64,000 bases of DNA, taken from NCBI GenBank assembly GCA_003258405.1, contig QKPN01000005.1, positions 62,001 to 126,000 of the forward strand. The letters are read 5' to 3'. This stretch comes from Rhodobacteraceae bacterium DSL-40 (GTDB lineage Bacteria > Pseudomonadota > Alphaproteobacteria > Rhodobacterales > Rhodobacteraceae). This document shows, one piece after another, positions 36,412-45,955 of this stretch. Under the pieces are notes generated by a model. The model did no database searches and had not been told where the DNA came from. It worked only from the letters and a program-made list of their open reading frames with translations. Position 1 is the first letter of the stretch. The number at the start of each line of letters is the position of its first letter. The translations under genes were made by a program, and so were the position numbers.

Positions 36412-37299
36412 ATGCAGCCCGAAATCCTGCAATTCCATGCGGTTCTGAGCCAGGCCGCCACACAGGCCGAAGAAGCCCTCGAGGCTTTCCTGCCCGGCTC
36501 CGATACCCTGCTCGGCGCGCCGATGCGCCATGCGGTTCTCTCGGGCGGCAAGCGCCTGCGGGCCTTTCTCGCCATGGAGAGCGCTTCGCTCTTCCGGGTG
36601 CCGCCGGGGCAGGCGCTGCGCACGGCGGCGGCGGTCGAATGCGTGCATGCCTACAGCCTCGTTCATGACGACCTGCCGGCGATGGACGACGACGACATGC
36701 GCCGGGGCAAGCCGACGGTGCATGTGCAGTGGGACGAGGCGACGGCGATCCTGACGGGCGATGCGCTGCTGACGCTCGCCTTCGAGATCCTCGCCGCCCC
36801 CCAGGGCGGCATCGATCCGCGGATCCAGGTGCGGCTTGTCGGGCGGCTTGCGCAAGCCTCCGGGGTGATGGGCATGGTCGGCGGCCAGGCCTTCGACATC
36901 GCGGCGGAAAAGAACTCGGCCGCGCTCGATATCGACGAGATCGGCATGCTCCAGGCGCTGAAGACCGGCGCGCTGATCGGCTGGGCGGCGGAATCCGGGG
37001 CGCTCCTCGGGCGGCAGGATCCGGCGCCGCTGCAGCGCTACGCCGCCGATCTGGGGCTTGCCTTTCAGATACAGGATGACATCCTTGACGTGGAGGGCGA
37101 CCCGGAGCGGGTCGGCAAGCAGCTGCGCAAGGACGAGGCGGCCGGAAAGGCGACCTATGTGTCGCTTCTTGGGCTTGAGGGCGCGCGCCAGAGGGCGCAT
37201 GAGCTCGCGGAGCGCGCCTGCGCGCATCTCGCGCCGTACGGATCGGCGGCGCGCAACCTGCGGCTCGCGGCGCTCTTTGCGGTGGGCCGCGACGGCTAG
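36412..37299 (+). CDS. ispA: Farnesyl diphosphate/geranylgeranyl-type polyprenyl synthetase
   Basis: A 295-residue trans-prenyltransferase that condenses isopentenyl diphosphate with allylic diphosphates. The first Asp-rich motif is LVHDDLPAMDDDDMRRG and the second is FQIQDDILD, with GGKRLRAF before them. Position between xseB and dxs fits IspA (farnesyl diphosphate synthase) feeding ubiquinone, carotenoid and undecaprenyl synthesis. ATG 36412 was preferred; an in-frame ATG 21 bp upstream overlaps xseB. Confidence 0.93.
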   Translation: MQPEILQFHAVLSQAATQAEEALEAFLPGSDTLLGAPMRHAVLSGGKRLRAFLAMESASLFRVPPGQALRTAAAVECVHAYSLVHDDLPAMDDDDMRRGKPTVHVQWDEATAILTGDALLTLAFEILAAPQGGIDPRIQVRLVGRLAQASGVMGMVGGQAFDIAAEKNSAALDIDEIGMLQALKTGALIGWAAESGALLGRQDPAPLQRYAADLGLAFQIQDDILDVEGDPERVGKQLRKDEAAGKATYVSLLGLEGARQRAHELAERACAHLAPYGSAARNLRLAALFAVGRDG

Positions 37300-37320
37300 G
37301 CCCAGATGGAGGAAAGAACC

Positions 37321-39255
37321 GTGGCGAGCACGAGCCAGCAGCGTCCGAAAACCCCCCTTCTGGACCGGGTACACCAGCCTGCCGATCTGCGCGGCATGAG
37401 CAATGCCGAGCTCCGGCAGCTCGCCGACGAGCTGCGCGCGGAGACGATCTCGGCGGTTTCGGAGACGGGCGGGCATCTTGGCGCCGGACTCGGGGTCGTG
37501 GAGCTGACGGTGGCGATCCACGCGGTCTTCAACACGCCGACGGACAAGCTCATCTGGGATGTCGGCCATCAGTGCTATCCGCACAAGATCCTGACCGGGC
37601 GGCGCGACCGGATCCGCACGCTCCGGACCGGAGGCGGTCTCTCGGGCTTCACCAAGCGTTCGGAAAGCCCCTACGATCCCTTCGGTGCCGCGCACAGCTC
37701 GACCTCGATCTCGGCGAGCCTCGGCTTTGCGGTCGCGCGCGATCTCGGCTGCGAGGATGTGGGCGATACCATCGCCGTGATCGGCGACGGCTCCATGTCG
37801 GCGGGCATGGCCTATGAGGCGATGAACAACGCGGGCCACATGGGCCGGCGGCTCATCGTGATCCTCAACGACAACAAGATGTCGATCGCGCCGCCGGTCG
37901 GGGCGATGTCGCGGCATCTCTCCCGGCTCAATGCGGGCGAGCCCTTCTACGAGATCATGACGGCGGCCAAGGAGGCGGTGAGCCATCTGCCGCGGCCGTT
38001 CCAGGAGGGCGCGCGGCGCGCGCGCGACGTGGTGAAGGCCGCGGCGGGCGGCGTCAATCTCTTCGAGGAACTGGGCTTTTCCTATGTCGGGCCCGTCGAC
38101 GGGCATGACACGGACATGCTGCTCGAGATCCTGCGCCGCGTGAAGACGCGCGCGCACGGGCCGGTGCTGATCCATGCGCTGACCATGAAGGGCAAGGGCT
38201 ACGCCCCGGCCGAAAGCGCCGACGACCGCTACCATGGCGTGGCGAAATTCGACGTGGTGACGGGGGCGCAGAAGAAGAAGCCGAGCAATGCGCCGGGCTA
38301 CACCAAGGTCTTCGCGCAATCGCTCATCCGGGAAGCCGAGGCGGACGAGAAGATCGTCGCGGTGACGGCGGCAATGCCCGATGGTACCGGGCTCAACCTC
38401 TTCGCCGAGCGCTTCCCGACGCGCTGTTTCGACGTGGGCATTGCCGAGCAGCACGCGGTGACCTTTGCCGCCGGGATGGCGGCGGGGGGGCTCAAGCCCT
38501 TCTGCGCGATCTATTCGACCTTCCTCCAGCGCGGCTACGACCAGGTCGTCCATGACGTCGCGATCCAGCGGCTGCCGGTGAGGTTCGCGATCGACCGGGC
38601 GGGGCTCGTGGGCGCGGACGGCGCGACCCATGCCGGGAGCTTCGATGTGGCCTTCCTCGCCAACCTGCCGGATTTCGTCGTGATGGCGGCGGCGGACGAG
38701 GCGGAGCTGCGCCACATGGTGGCGACGGCGGTGGCACTCGACGACCGGCCCTCGGCGTTCCGCTATCCGCGCGGCGAGGGGGCGGGCGTCGATCTGCCCG
38801 AGAAGGGCGTGCCGCTCGAGATCGGGCGCGGGCGCGTCATCCGCGAGGGCAACGGTTCGGTGGTGCTGCTCTCCTTCGGGGCGCGGCTGGCGGAATGCCT
38901 GGTCGCCGGGGAGGCGCTTGCCGCGCGTGGAATCGCGCCGACGATCGTGGATGCGCGATTTGCCAAGCCGCTCGACCGTGCGCTGATCCTCGATCTTGCC
39001 GCAAACCACCAGGGTCTCATCACCATCGAGGAGGGCGCCATCGGCGGCTTCGGCAGCCATGTGGCGCAACTCCTTGCCGAGGAAGGCGTTTTCGATCGGG
39101 GCTTCCGCTTCCGTTCGATGGTCTTCCCCGATGTCTTCATCGATCAGGACACGCCCGAGGCGATGTACCGCGTGGCGCAGATGAATGCGGCCGATATCGA
39201 GGAGAAGGTCCTGAAGCTGCTGGAACTTGGACTAATGTCGGCTCGCCGCGCCTGA
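37321..39255 (+). CDS. dxs: 1-deoxy-D-xylulose-5-phosphate synthase
   Basis: A 644-residue thiamine diphosphate enzyme, first step of the methylerythritol phosphate pathway from pyruvate and glyceraldehyde 3-phosphate. The ThDP site has [19 protein letters not shown]...NDN in the N-terminal half, the substrate histidine is in [15 protein letters not shown], and the transketolase-like middle has [17 protein letters not shown] and [15 protein letters not shown]. The GTG at 37321 has GGAGG 8 bp upstream; an ATG at 37306 would overlap that site. Supplies IspA directly upstream. Confidence 0.96.
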   Translation: MASTSQQRPKTPLLDRVHQPADLRGMSNAELRQLADELRAETISAVSETGGHLGAGLGVVELTVAIHAVFNTPTDKLIWDVGHQCYPHKILTGRRDRIRTLRTGGGLSGFTKRSESPYDPFGAAHSSTSISASLGFAVARDLGCEDVGDTIAVIGDGSMSAGMAYEAMNNAGHMGRRLIVILNDNKMSIAPPVGAMSRHLSRLNAGEPFYEIMTAAKEAVSHLPRPFQEGARRARDVVKAAAGGVNLFEELGFSYVGPVDGHDTDMLLEILRRVKTRAHGPVLIHALTMKGKGYAPAESADDRYHGVAKFDVVTGAQKKKPSNAPGYTKVFAQSLIREAEADEKIVAVTAAMPDGTGLNLFAERFPTRCFDVGIAEQHAVTFAAGMAAGGLKPFCAIYSTFLQRGYDQVVHDVAIQRLPVRFAIDRAGLVGADGATHAGSFDVAFLANLPDFVVMAAADEAELRHMVATAVALDDRPSAFRYPRGEGAGVDLPEKGVPLEIGRGRVIREGNGSVVLLSFGARLAECLVAGEALAARGIAPTIVDARFAKPLDRALILDLAANHQGLITIEEGAIGGFGSHVAQLLAEEGVFDRGFRFRSMVFPDVFIDQDTPEAMYRVAQMNAADIEEKVLKLLELGLMSARRA

Positions 39256-39454
39256 TGGAATGCTATATCTCTGATGTGTGATCCTTGACCGGGGTCGCGG
39301 CGGGTGGCGATGGCCGGTCCCCCGGGGGGTGGCTGTGGGTGCCTGTCAGCACAAGAGTGAAGAACCAGAGGATCCGGATGACCGAGCCAGACGCCAGGGG
39401 TGCTTCGCGGGTGGATGGGTCTGTCCGCGGGATCCGAGCTTTGGGAGATGATAC

Positions 39455-39841
39455 ATGAAGTTGCGTACAAGCCTGTTGCTTGCGGGTCTGGTGGCGGGTC
39501 TCGCTGCCCCTGCATTCGCCGAGGGCGGTGACCCGGAAGCCGGCGAAAAGGTGTTCCGCAAGTGCAAGGCCTGCCACATGATCGGCCCGGATGCGCAGAA
39601 CCGCGTCGGCCCCATCCTGACCGGTGTCGTCGGCCGTCCGGTTGGCAGCGAAGAGGGCTTCTCCTATTCGGAGGCTTTCCAGGAAAAGCACGCCGAGGGC
39701 GCAGTCTGGGACGAGGAGATGCTGCACTCCTATCTCACCGATCCGAAGGCGTTCATCCCGGGCAACAAGATGGCCTTCGCGGGCCTGCGCAAGCCCGAGG
39801 ATATCGACAACGTCATCGCCTATATCGAGACCTTCCAGTAA
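39455..39841 (+). CDS. cycA: Cytochrome c2-type soluble cytochrome c
   Basis: A 128-residue periplasmic electron carrier. The signal peptide ends at AAPAFAEGG, heme attaches at CKACH, and the sixth ligand methionine is in PGNKMAFAGL. Size and spacing fit the class I cytochrome c2/c550 family, which in Rhodobacteraceae carries electrons from the bc1 complex to oxidases or a reaction centre. Monocistronic; a GC-rich hairpin follows the stop. Confidence 0.92.
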   Translation: MKLRTSLLLAGLVAGLAAPAFAEGGDPEAGEKVFRKCKACHMIGPDAQNRVGPILTGVVGRPVGSEEGFSYSEAFQEKHAEGAVWDEEMLHSYLTDPKAFIPGNKMAFAGLRKPEDIDNVIAYIETFQ

Positions 39842-39852
39842 GGCCTCCGCTT

Positions 39853-39879
39853 CCGGCTCCGGGGCCCATCCGGAGCCGG
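39853..39879. terminator. Hairpin between convergent cycA and DUF4202 genes
   Basis: A perfect 10-bp stem CCGGCTCCGG with a 7-nt loop. It has no U-run, so termination may be weak or factor-aided, but position between convergent genes fits a bidirectional terminator. Confidence 0.55.
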
Positions 39880-39889
39880 GGGTGCCGCG

Positions 39890-40465
39890 TCAGTCCGCGA
39901 AGGCCCCGGCGAGCGCTGCGGGCATGTCGAATTCGGAGAGGGCGCGGGCGCGTGCCTCCGGCGACATCTTCCGGGCGGTCTTCTCGACGATGCGTTCGAG
40001 CTCGTCGCCCTTTCGCGTCGCGGCGAAATCCGCGAGATACCAGCGGATGAAGACGAAGCAGATCACGTCCTCGAGCTGCTGCATCTCCGGATTGCGCTTG
40101 ATGCCTTCCTTGCGGAGCAGGCTTTCGACCCGCGCGCGGTCTTCCTCATCATAGCCGGCCTCGGCCATCATGCCCGACACGCGCTCGGCATGGGCCTTTG
40201 CCTGATCCGTGCGCCACTTGAGATAGCCGGTGCGGCCTTCGGGATAGGCGTCGCGCGCGATTTTCCAGCGTTCGACATGCTGGCCGTGGGCGGCAATGCG
40301 GAGGTGTTCGGAGGCATCGGGGAAGAGCCGCGCCAGCTCGGCCGACATGCGCTCGCCGTAGAGCAGGGCGGCGGGGCGGGGGACGCCGTTCTCGTCCTCC
40401 GCGTTCGGGTCGGCCGCGTTGGCGGTGTCGATGGCTGCGATGACCTGTGCCAGCCGGTCCGTCAT
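39890..40465 (-). CDS. DUF4202 family protein
   Basis: A 191-residue soluble protein with conserved-looking blocks [53 protein letters not shown] and [15 protein letters not shown]. The His/Asp arrangement ([10 protein letters not shown] ... EDVICFVF) recalls HD-like helical metal sites but the family is uncharacterised. The ATG at 40465 follows AAGGAG; the longer frame upstream is a shadow of ychF. Single gene, divergent from ychF. Confidence 0.85.
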   Translation of the reverse strand: MTDRLAQVIAAIDTANAADPNAEDENGVPRPAALLYGERMSAELARLFPDASEHLRIAAHGQHVERWKIARDAYPEGRTGYLKWRTDQAKAHAERVSGMMAEAGYDEEDRARVESLLRKEGIKRNPEMQQLEDVICFVFIRWYLADFAATRKGDELERIVEKTARKMSPEARARALSEFDMPAALAGAFAD

Positions 40466-40599
40466 GCCCCGGATCTCCTTCTCGATGTTGACTGCCTCGG
40501 CGGGGCGCGATGCTGCGAGCGGCCCGTCGCCGGGAGCGGAGTTTGGCGTCTGGCGGGGGAATAGGCAAGCCGGGGCGGCGGCGCGCGGGCCCGAGGCGC

Positions 40600-40628
40600 T
40601 TGACCCCGGGCGTCTCCCTGCCCTAGAT
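40600..40628 (+). promoter_or_regulatory. Putative sigma70 promoter of ychF
   Basis: TTGACC (40600-40605) and CTAGAT (40623-40628) with a 17-bp spacer, 110 bp before the ychF start. The -35 is strong; the -10 is moderate. Confidence 0.42.
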
Positions 40629-40738
40629 GCCCGCCGGACCGCCTCCGTCGGAACGGTTCGGGATGTCCGCAAGCGGGCGGGCGGCGGGGCGCTGCGGCTC
40701 CGGTTTCGCCTCCCCGCGCCAGCGAAGGGAGCTGCCCC

Positions 40739-41836
40739 GTGGGGTTCAAGACCGGAATCGTCGGGCTGCCGAATGTCGGCAAGTCCACGCTCTTCAACGC
40801 GCTCACCCGCACGGCGGCGGCGCAGGCGGCGAACTTTCCGTTCTGCACCATCGAGCCGAACGTCGGTGAGGTGAACGTGCCCGATGCACGGCTGGACCGG
40901 CTGGCGGAAATCGCGAAGTCGAAGTCGATCATCCCGACGCGGATGACCTTCGTCGATATCGCCGGGCTCGTGAAGGGCGCCTCGAAGGGGGAGGGGCTCG
41001 GCAACCAGTTCCTCGCCAACATCCGTGAATGCGATGCCATCGCCCATGTGCTGCGCTGCTTCGAGGATGACGACATCACCCATGTGGAGGGCCGCGTCGA
41101 TCCGGTGGCCGATGCCGAGACGGTGGAGACCGAGCTGATGCTGGCCGATCTCGAGAGCATCGAGAAGCGCCGGGCGGGGCTCGTGCGCAAGCTCAAGGGT
41201 GGCGACAAGGAAGCCGCGGATCAGGACCGGCTGCTCGCCGCGGCGCAGGCCGCGCTCGAGGCCGGGCAGCCCGCGCGGAGCGTGGAGATCGCTGTGGAGG
41301 ATGCCAAGGCCTGGCGGCTGCTCCAGCTGATGACGGCGAAGCCGGTGCTCTATGTCTGCAACGTCGAGGAGGCCGCGGCGGCGTCCGGCAACGCGCATTC
41401 CGAGGCGGTCGCGCAGATGGCGGCGCGCACGGGGGCTGCGAGCGTGGTGATCTCGGCCGCGATCGAGGAGGAGATCGCCCAGCTCGAGGACGACGAGCGG
41501 GCGGAATTCCTCGAATCGCTCGGCCTCGAGGAGCCGGGGCTCGACCGGGTGATCCGGGCCGGGCACAAGCTGCTCGGGCTGCAGACCTATTTCACCGTCG
41601 GGCCGAAGGAAGCGCGGGCCTGGACGATCCCGGAGGGCGCGACGGCGCCGCAGGCGGCGGGCGTGATCCATGGCGATTTCGAGCGCGGCTTCATCCGGGC
41701 CGAGACCATCGCCTACGAGGATTTTGTCGGGCTGGGCGGCGAGCAGGGCGCCAAGGAAGCGGGCAAGATGCGCGCCGAGGGCAAGACCTATCACGTCCGC
41801 GACGGCGACGTGCTGCACTTCCTCTTCAACGCCTGA
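40739..41836 (+). CDS. ychF: Ribosome-associated ATPase YchF (OLA1 family)
   Basis: A 365-residue Obg-like P-loop protein that hydrolyses ATP and binds ribosomes. G1 is GLPNVGKST at residues 9-17, the G3 region [20 protein letters not shown] is intact, the G4-equivalent is CNVEEA, and the C-terminal TGS domain has [15 protein letters not shown] and [15 protein letters not shown]. Start GTG 40739 follows AAGGGAG. Its stop shares one base with the next gene's start. Confidence 0.96.
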   Translation: MGFKTGIVGLPNVGKSTLFNALTRTAAAQAANFPFCTIEPNVGEVNVPDARLDRLAEIAKSKSIIPTRMTFVDIAGLVKGASKGEGLGNQFLANIRECDAIAHVLRCFEDDDITHVEGRVDPVADAETVETELMLADLESIEKRRAGLVRKLKGGDKEAADQDRLLAAAQAALEAGQPARSVEIAVEDAKAWRLLQLMTAKPVLYVCNVEEAAAASGNAHSEAVAQMAARTGAASVVISAAIEEEIAQLEDDERAEFLESLGLEEPGLDRVIRAGHKLLGLQTYFTVGPKEARAWTIPEGATAPQAAGVIHGDFERGFIRAETIAYEDFVGLGGEQGAKEAGKMRAEGKTYHVRDGDVLHFLFNA

Positions 41837-42336
41837 TGCTGATCGCCCTGGGCGGGCTGCCCGGGTCGGGAAAGTCGACGCTCGCGCGCGCTCTTGCGCG
41901 GGAGTCCGGGGCGGTCTGGCTGCGGATCGATTCGATCGAGCAGGCGTTGCGGGAGAGCGGCGTCTGCGCGGCGGATCTCGGGCCCGCGGGGTATCTCGCC
42001 GCTGCGGCAGTGGTCTCCGACAATCTGGCGCCTGGCCGCACGGTGATCGCCGATGCGGTCAATCCGCTGCCCGTGACGCGGGAGATGTGGCGGGGGGCAG
42101 CCCAGCGGGCCGGGGTGCGGCTGCTGGAGGTCGAGATCGTCTGTTCGGACATCGCGGAGCACCGGCGGCGGGTCGAGACGCGGGTCTCCGGGGTGCCGGG
42201 GCTCGTGCTGCCGGACTGGGAGGCTGTTCTGGCGCGGGACTATGCGCCCTGGCCGGGGGCGGTGCGGATCGACACCGCGGCGCCGGGTGGCGTCGCGGCG
42301 AGCCTCGCCCGGCTCCGGGCGCTTGCCGGGCTCTGA
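41836..42336 (+). CDS. AAA-type P-loop kinase-like protein
   Basis: A 166-residue protein with Walker A GLPGSGKST near residue 7 and the kinase-like pattern of small AAA_33 proteins: RIDSIEQALRESG, then VIADAVNPLPVTREMWRGAA and an arginine-rich lid EHRRRVETRV. It probably phosphorylates a small molecule; the substrate is unknown. It overlaps ychF by one base (TGATG) and so is co-translated; the convergent dapE begins 4 bp after it. Confidence 0.85.
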   Translation: MLIALGGLPGSGKSTLARALARESGAVWLRIDSIEQALRESGVCAADLGPAGYLAAAAVVSDNLAPGRTVIADAVNPLPVTREMWRGAAQRAGVRLLEVEIVCSDIAEHRRRVETRVSGVPGLVLPDWEAVLARDYAPWPGAVRIDTAAPGGVAASLARLRALAGL

Positions 42337-42340
42337 GCGG

Positions 42341-43486
42341 TCAGAGCCCGCCGGCCTCGAAATAGCGCGTCAGGATGCGGCTGTAGATGCCCTTAAGCTG
42401 GCCGATGTGGTCGACCTCGACATGTTCGTCGGTCTGGTGCATCGACTGGCCGACGAGGCCGACCTCGACCACCGGGCAGTGGTTCTTCACGAAGCGGGCG
42501 TCGGAGGTGCCGCCGCTGGTCGACAGCACCGGCGTCACGCCGGTTTCGGCCGCCACCGCGGCGCTGACCAGATCGGTGAAGGGGCCGGGTTCGGTCAGGA
42601 AGCTCACGCCCGAGACCGTGAAGCGGGTGGCGATGCCGATGCCCATTTCCTCGGCCGCGCGGTCGGCTTCCTCCTCGAGCCAGTCCTCGAGGCTCTGGGG
42701 CGTGTGGGCGTCATTGAAGCGGATGTTGAGCGTGGCATGCGCCTCGGCCGGAATGACGTTGCTGGCGCGGTTGCCGACGTCGATCGTGGTGATCGCAAGC
42801 GTCGAGGGATCGAAATGCTCGGTGCCCTTGTCGAGCTCATGCCCTGCAAGGCGGTCGAGCAGGCGCACGAGGCCGGGGATCGGATTGACCGCGCGGTGCG
42901 GATAGGCCGAGTGGCCCTGCACGCCATAGGCGGTGATATGGGCGGTCATCGAGCCGCGGCGGCCGATCTTGATCATCTCGCCCATGGTGTCCGGGCAGGT
43001 CGGCTCGCCAACAAGGCAGTGATCGACCTTTTCGCCCGACCGCTCCATCCATTCGAGAATGGCCTCGGTGCCGTCGACGCCCTCGCCTTCCTCGTCGCCG
43101 GTGACCATGATGACGATGCTGCCGGCGGGTGGCGTCTCGGCGATGAAGTCGATGGCGGCGGTGACGAAGGCGGCAACGCCCGATTTCATGTCCGATGCGC
43201 CGCGGCCGTAGAGGAGGCCGTCCTCGATCACCGCGCCGAAGGGGTCGTGCCGCCAGCCGGAGGCCGGGCCGGCCGGAACCACGTCGGTATGGCCGTTGAA
43301 GCCGAGCACGGGGCCGGTCTCGCCCCAGCGGGCGTAGAGATTGGCGATGCCGTTGCGGTCGATGCGCCGGGTGCTGAAGCCGGCTTTCTTCAGGACACCT
43401 TCGAGCAGCTGGAGCGCGCCGCCCTCCTCGGGGGTCACGGACGGGCACCGGATGAGTTCGGCGGTCAGGGCAACCGGATCGGTCAT
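42341..43486 (-). CDS. dapE: Succinyl-diaminopimelate desuccinylase
   Basis: A 381-residue M20 dizinc hydrolase of lysine and meso-diaminopimelate synthesis. Ligand blocks in order: [11 protein letters not shown] (His, Asp), [23 protein letters not shown] (the catalytic Glu pair), VGEPT, then [11 protein letters not shown] near the C-terminus. Length matches the family. The ATG at 43486 follows AGGAGA. It is possibly co-transcribed with the methyltransferase gene 52 bp upstream. Confidence 0.94.
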   Translation of the reverse strand: MTDPVALTAELIRCPSVTPEEGGALQLLEGVLKKAGFSTRRIDRNGIANLYARWGETGPVLGFNGHTDVVPAGPASGWRHDPFGAVIEDGLLYGRGASDMKSGVAAFVTAAIDFIAETPPAGSIVIMVTGDEEGEGVDGTEAILEWMERSGEKVDHCLVGEPTCPDTMGEMIKIGRRGSMTAHITAYGVQGHSAYPHRAVNPIPGLVRLLDRLAGHELDKGTEHFDPSTLAITTIDVGNRASNVIPAEAHATLNIRFNDAHTPQSLEDWLEEEADRAAEEMGIGIATRFTVSGVSFLTEPGPFTDLVSAAVAAETGVTPVLSTSGGTSDARFVKNHCPVVEVGLVGQSMHQTDEHVEVDHIGQLKGIYSRILTRYFEAGGL

Positions 43487-43538
43487 GCGTGTCTCCTGAA
43501 GCAACGGGCGCGGGTGGGAGGACTATAGGGACCGGGCG

Positions 43539-44555
43539 TCAGGTCCGTCGAGGGTGCGTTGCCGAGATCACCTTGAAGCTGCGGGTTTCGTGCAGCCTTT
43601 CCCAGCGGCTGAAGGCGGCGTCGAGCGCGGCCTCGTAGGGAAGCTGGCGGTTCGCGACCATCAGGAAGCGGCCGGAGACCTTCAGGATGCGGGCGGCGGC
43701 GGCGATGAAGGCGATCCCGAGCGCGGGCTCGGCGGCGCGGCCCTGATGGAAGGGCGGGTTGCAGATCACCACATCATAGGGCGAGGTGCCCTTGCCGAGC
43801 TTCGTGACGTCGGCCCAGTGGAAGCGGGCGCGGGGATCGGTGACGTTGCGCTGCGCGGCCTCGAGCGCGATGTACTCGGCCTCGTAGAGGTCGAGCTCGC
43901 TCACGCCCGGGCAGGCCTTGAGGCAGGCGTCGGCAAGCCAGCCCCATCCGGCGCCGAGATCGGCGACGCGGCCGGTCAGGCCCGGCCCGAAGCTTTCGGC
44001 GAGGAGCTGGCTGCCCGGGTCCGGGGCGTCGGGCGAGAACATGCCCGGCGCGGTAAGGTGGCCGCTGACGGTCGGGGCGGGACAGGCCGCCTCGGCCCAG
44101 TCGCGGAGCTCGGGCGGCAGCTCCTCGGGGCGCTCGAACCAGGCGACGCGGCCATGGGCCTTCACATAGCTCCCGGCCTGCGGGACGGCTTTGGCAATCT
44201 GGCGGGCGAGGCTGTCGACGCCGTCGGTCTTGCCGCCGTTGAGCGCGAGGAGCCCGCCGGGCGGCAGCATCGCGAAGCCACGGGCGACATTGCCGAGCGT
44301 CTCGGCGCGGCTGCGCGTGCAGTTGACGACGACGAGCCCGGCGCTTGCGCGCTCGACGACCGGCAGGACCGGCCGATCCTCGGCGCTCAGGGCGTCATGG
44401 AGCGGGCGGAACCCCTGCTCGCAGAGGAGGCGTTCCGGCGGCATGAGGGAGAGAAAGCGGGATGGCGCGGCCCTGAGGACGACGACGGTTCCATCGTCGG
44501 GGAGGGGCAGGGCGCCTGTTTCCACCGCGAGTGCGAGGCGATCGACATGAGACAT
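43539..44555 (-). CDS. RsmC-like class I SAM-dependent methyltransferase
   Basis: A 338-residue protein built like 16S rRNA guanine-N2 methyltransferases: a degenerate N-terminal domain (residues 1-160) and a C-terminal Rossmann domain with the SAM loop VADLGAGWGWLAD and the catalytic N-P-P-F motif in DVVICNPPFHQG. These enzymes methylate a guanine of 16S rRNA (RsmC, G1207) or similar. Starts ATG 44555 and follows clpS by 22 bp. Confidence 0.88.
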   Translation of the reverse strand: MSHVDRLALAVETGALPLPDDGTVVVLRAAPSRFLSLMPPERLLCEQGFRPLHDALSAEDRPVLPVVERASAGLVVVNCTRSRAETLGNVARGFAMLPPGGLLALNGGKTDGVDSLARQIAKAVPQAGSYVKAHGRVAWFERPEELPPELRDWAEAACPAPTVSGHLTAPGMFSPDAPDPGSQLLAESFGPGLTGRVADLGAGWGWLADACLKACPGVSELDLYEAEYIALEAAQRNVTDPRARFHWADVTKLGKGTSPYDVVICNPPFHQGRAAEPALGIAFIAAAARILKVSGRFLMVANRQLPYEAALDAAFSRWERLHETRSFKVISATHPRRT

Positions 44556-44577
44556 AGGCGGCAGGCGCGGCGACGCG

Positions 44578-44901
44578 CTATTCCCTTTCCATGGTGCACT
44601 GGAGCGGGTGCTGGTTGCGGCGGGCGTAGTCCATCACCTGCGTGACCTTGGTTTCGGCGATCTCGAAGGAGAAGACCCCGACGACCGCAAGCCCCTTGCG
44701 GTGGACCGTGAGCATGATGTCGATCGCCTGGCTGTGATTGATCCCGAAAAAGCGCTCGAGAACATGCACCACGAATTCCATGGGCGTATAATCGTCGTTG
44801 AGCAGCATCACCTTGTAAAGCGGTGGCCGCTGCGTCTTCGGACGTGTCTTGGTGAGCACGCCCGTCTCGCGATTTGGTTTGTCGTTACCAGATTCCGTCA
44901 T
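44578..44901 (-). CDS. clpS: ATP-dependent Clp protease adaptor ClpS
   Basis: A 107-residue adaptor that delivers N-end-rule substrates to ClpAP. The core [27 protein letters not shown] and [18 protein letters not shown] are diagnostic, with the N-degron pocket residues around NDDYTPMEF. The first 25 residues are disordered, as usual. ATG 44901 was chosen because earlier codons lie outside the family. No clpA follows in this window. Confidence 0.96.
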   Translation of the reverse strand: MTESGNDKPNRETGVLTKTRPKTQRPPLYKVMLLNDDYTPMEFVVHVLERFFGINHSQAIDIMLTVHRKGLAVVGVFSFEIAETKVTQVMDYARRNQHPLQCTMERE

Positions 44902-45066
44902 GCCATTTTCCACAGGGGCGAAGCTCGTTCCGCACCCCGGCTTACTATATGAAATGATCCTGGCGAGAGAAAGGGGCCGAAGGGCGCAATTGCGCGTGCG
45001 CCCGCCCGTCGGGCGGCGCGAATCGCTCTGTGGCACCGGGGGCCGGGACAATGCTTCGGCCCGGAC

Positions 45067-45096
45067 AAAAAACCCCGGAGACTTTCGTCTCCGGGG
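45067..45096 (-). terminator. Intrinsic terminator of phaP
   Basis: Minus-strand stem of 10 bp (CCCCGGAGAC at 45073-45082 with its complement at 45087-45096), a 4-nt loop, and six U from the A-run 45067-45072. Confidence 0.93.
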
Positions 45097-45180
45097 CCAT
45101 TCGGTACTCGCGTCCCCACAAACCGCCAGGGAGGAACGGCGCTCGCGGGGGCGTACTGGGTAAAGGTAGAGAAAGACTTC

Positions 45181-45672
45181 TTAGAGCGAGAAGGACTTCA
45201 CGGCGTCGGTGGCCGCGCTCACGCGGGCGCCGAGCGGGGCGGTGATGTCCTTGGCAGCCGCGACGTAGATTTCGTTCATCTTGGTCGCCTGGCTCATGAA
45301 GCCTTCAAAGGCGGACTGCGCGAAGGCGGTCTGCTTCTCGAAGAGTTCGGTCATGGTCTTCGCCGAGGCGAGATCCTGAGCGGCGGCAACACCGTCTTCG
45401 AAGGACTTCTTCGAGTAGGCGCTGATTTCGCTGGCAATGCCTTCACCGGCCTTCGCAGCGATTTCGGAGGACTTGACAACCGCGTCCATGTTTTCCTGGC
45501 TGAACGCCGTCAGATTCTCGAAGCTCTTGGTGAGCTTTTCGAACTGTTCCGACAGGTTCTTCTGCGTGTCGGCAACCAGGGTTTCGACTTTGGCGGTGGC
45601 TTCCTGAACGGCGTCGTTCATCATTTCAATGGGCTCTTTCTTTTCGGCGGACTTGGCGGCCTGAGTGGTCAT
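45181..45672 (-). CDS. phaP: Phasin (PHA granule surface protein)
   Basis: A 163-residue, Ala/Lys/Glu-rich all-helical protein with no signal peptide and no Cys. The blocks QKNLSEQFEKLTKSFENLTAF and TELFEKQTAFAQSAFEGFMSQATKMNEIYVAAAKDI are typical of the phasin_2 family, which coats PHA granules and limits their size. ATG 45672 follows GGAGAG. It has a strong promoter with TGC-rich boxes and its own terminator, indicating a single abundant transcript, probably repressed by PhaR when no polymer is present. Confidence 0.93.
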   Translation of the reverse strand: MTTQAAKSAEKKEPIEMMNDAVQEATAKVETLVADTQKNLSEQFEKLTKSFENLTAFSQENMDAVVKSSEIAAKAGEGIASEISAYSKKSFEDGVAAAQDLASAKTMTELFEKQTAFAQSAFEGFMSQATKMNEIYVAAAKDITAPLGARVSAATDAVKSFSL

Positions 45673-45724
45673 TTCGGTCTCTCCAGAGGTCTATGGTTAA
45701 TGAGCTCTGTTGGTGACATTCCTT

Positions 45725-45775
45725 CAATTACCGGTTTTGTTGCGCTGCGTCAACGGTTCGTGCTGCACTGCACAA
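45725..45775 (-). promoter_or_regulatory. phaP promoter with TGC-rich PhaR-like boxes
   Basis: Minus-strand -35 TTGACG (45748-45753) and -10 TAATTG (45725-45730), 17 bp apart. TGCGCTGCG (45741-45749) lies in the spacer and TGCTGCACTGCACAA (45761-45775) directly upstream of the -35. PhaR of related bacteria binds TGC-rich sites here. Confidence 0.65.
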
Positions 45776-45955
45776 AATTTTTGGTCCTAATTTATTTGTG
45801 CAAGATTGCCACGCTCGCGCTTCCGGCCGTTGGCCCATTCCGACAAAGGTGTTTGCGACAGCAGGTTAGCGTGTTAGGTTAACCCAAAATAAAGCAATCG
45901 TCGTTAACGGTTGCGATAAATCCGAGGCAAGGCGCCCGTGGCGCCGGAGGCAGTG

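Noticed and set aside
45879-45893. A CtrA box (TTAA-N7-TAAA) before the carboxypeptidase gene
   Set aside because: One half-site is imperfect and the region is A/T-rich, so the match is likely by chance without supporting data.
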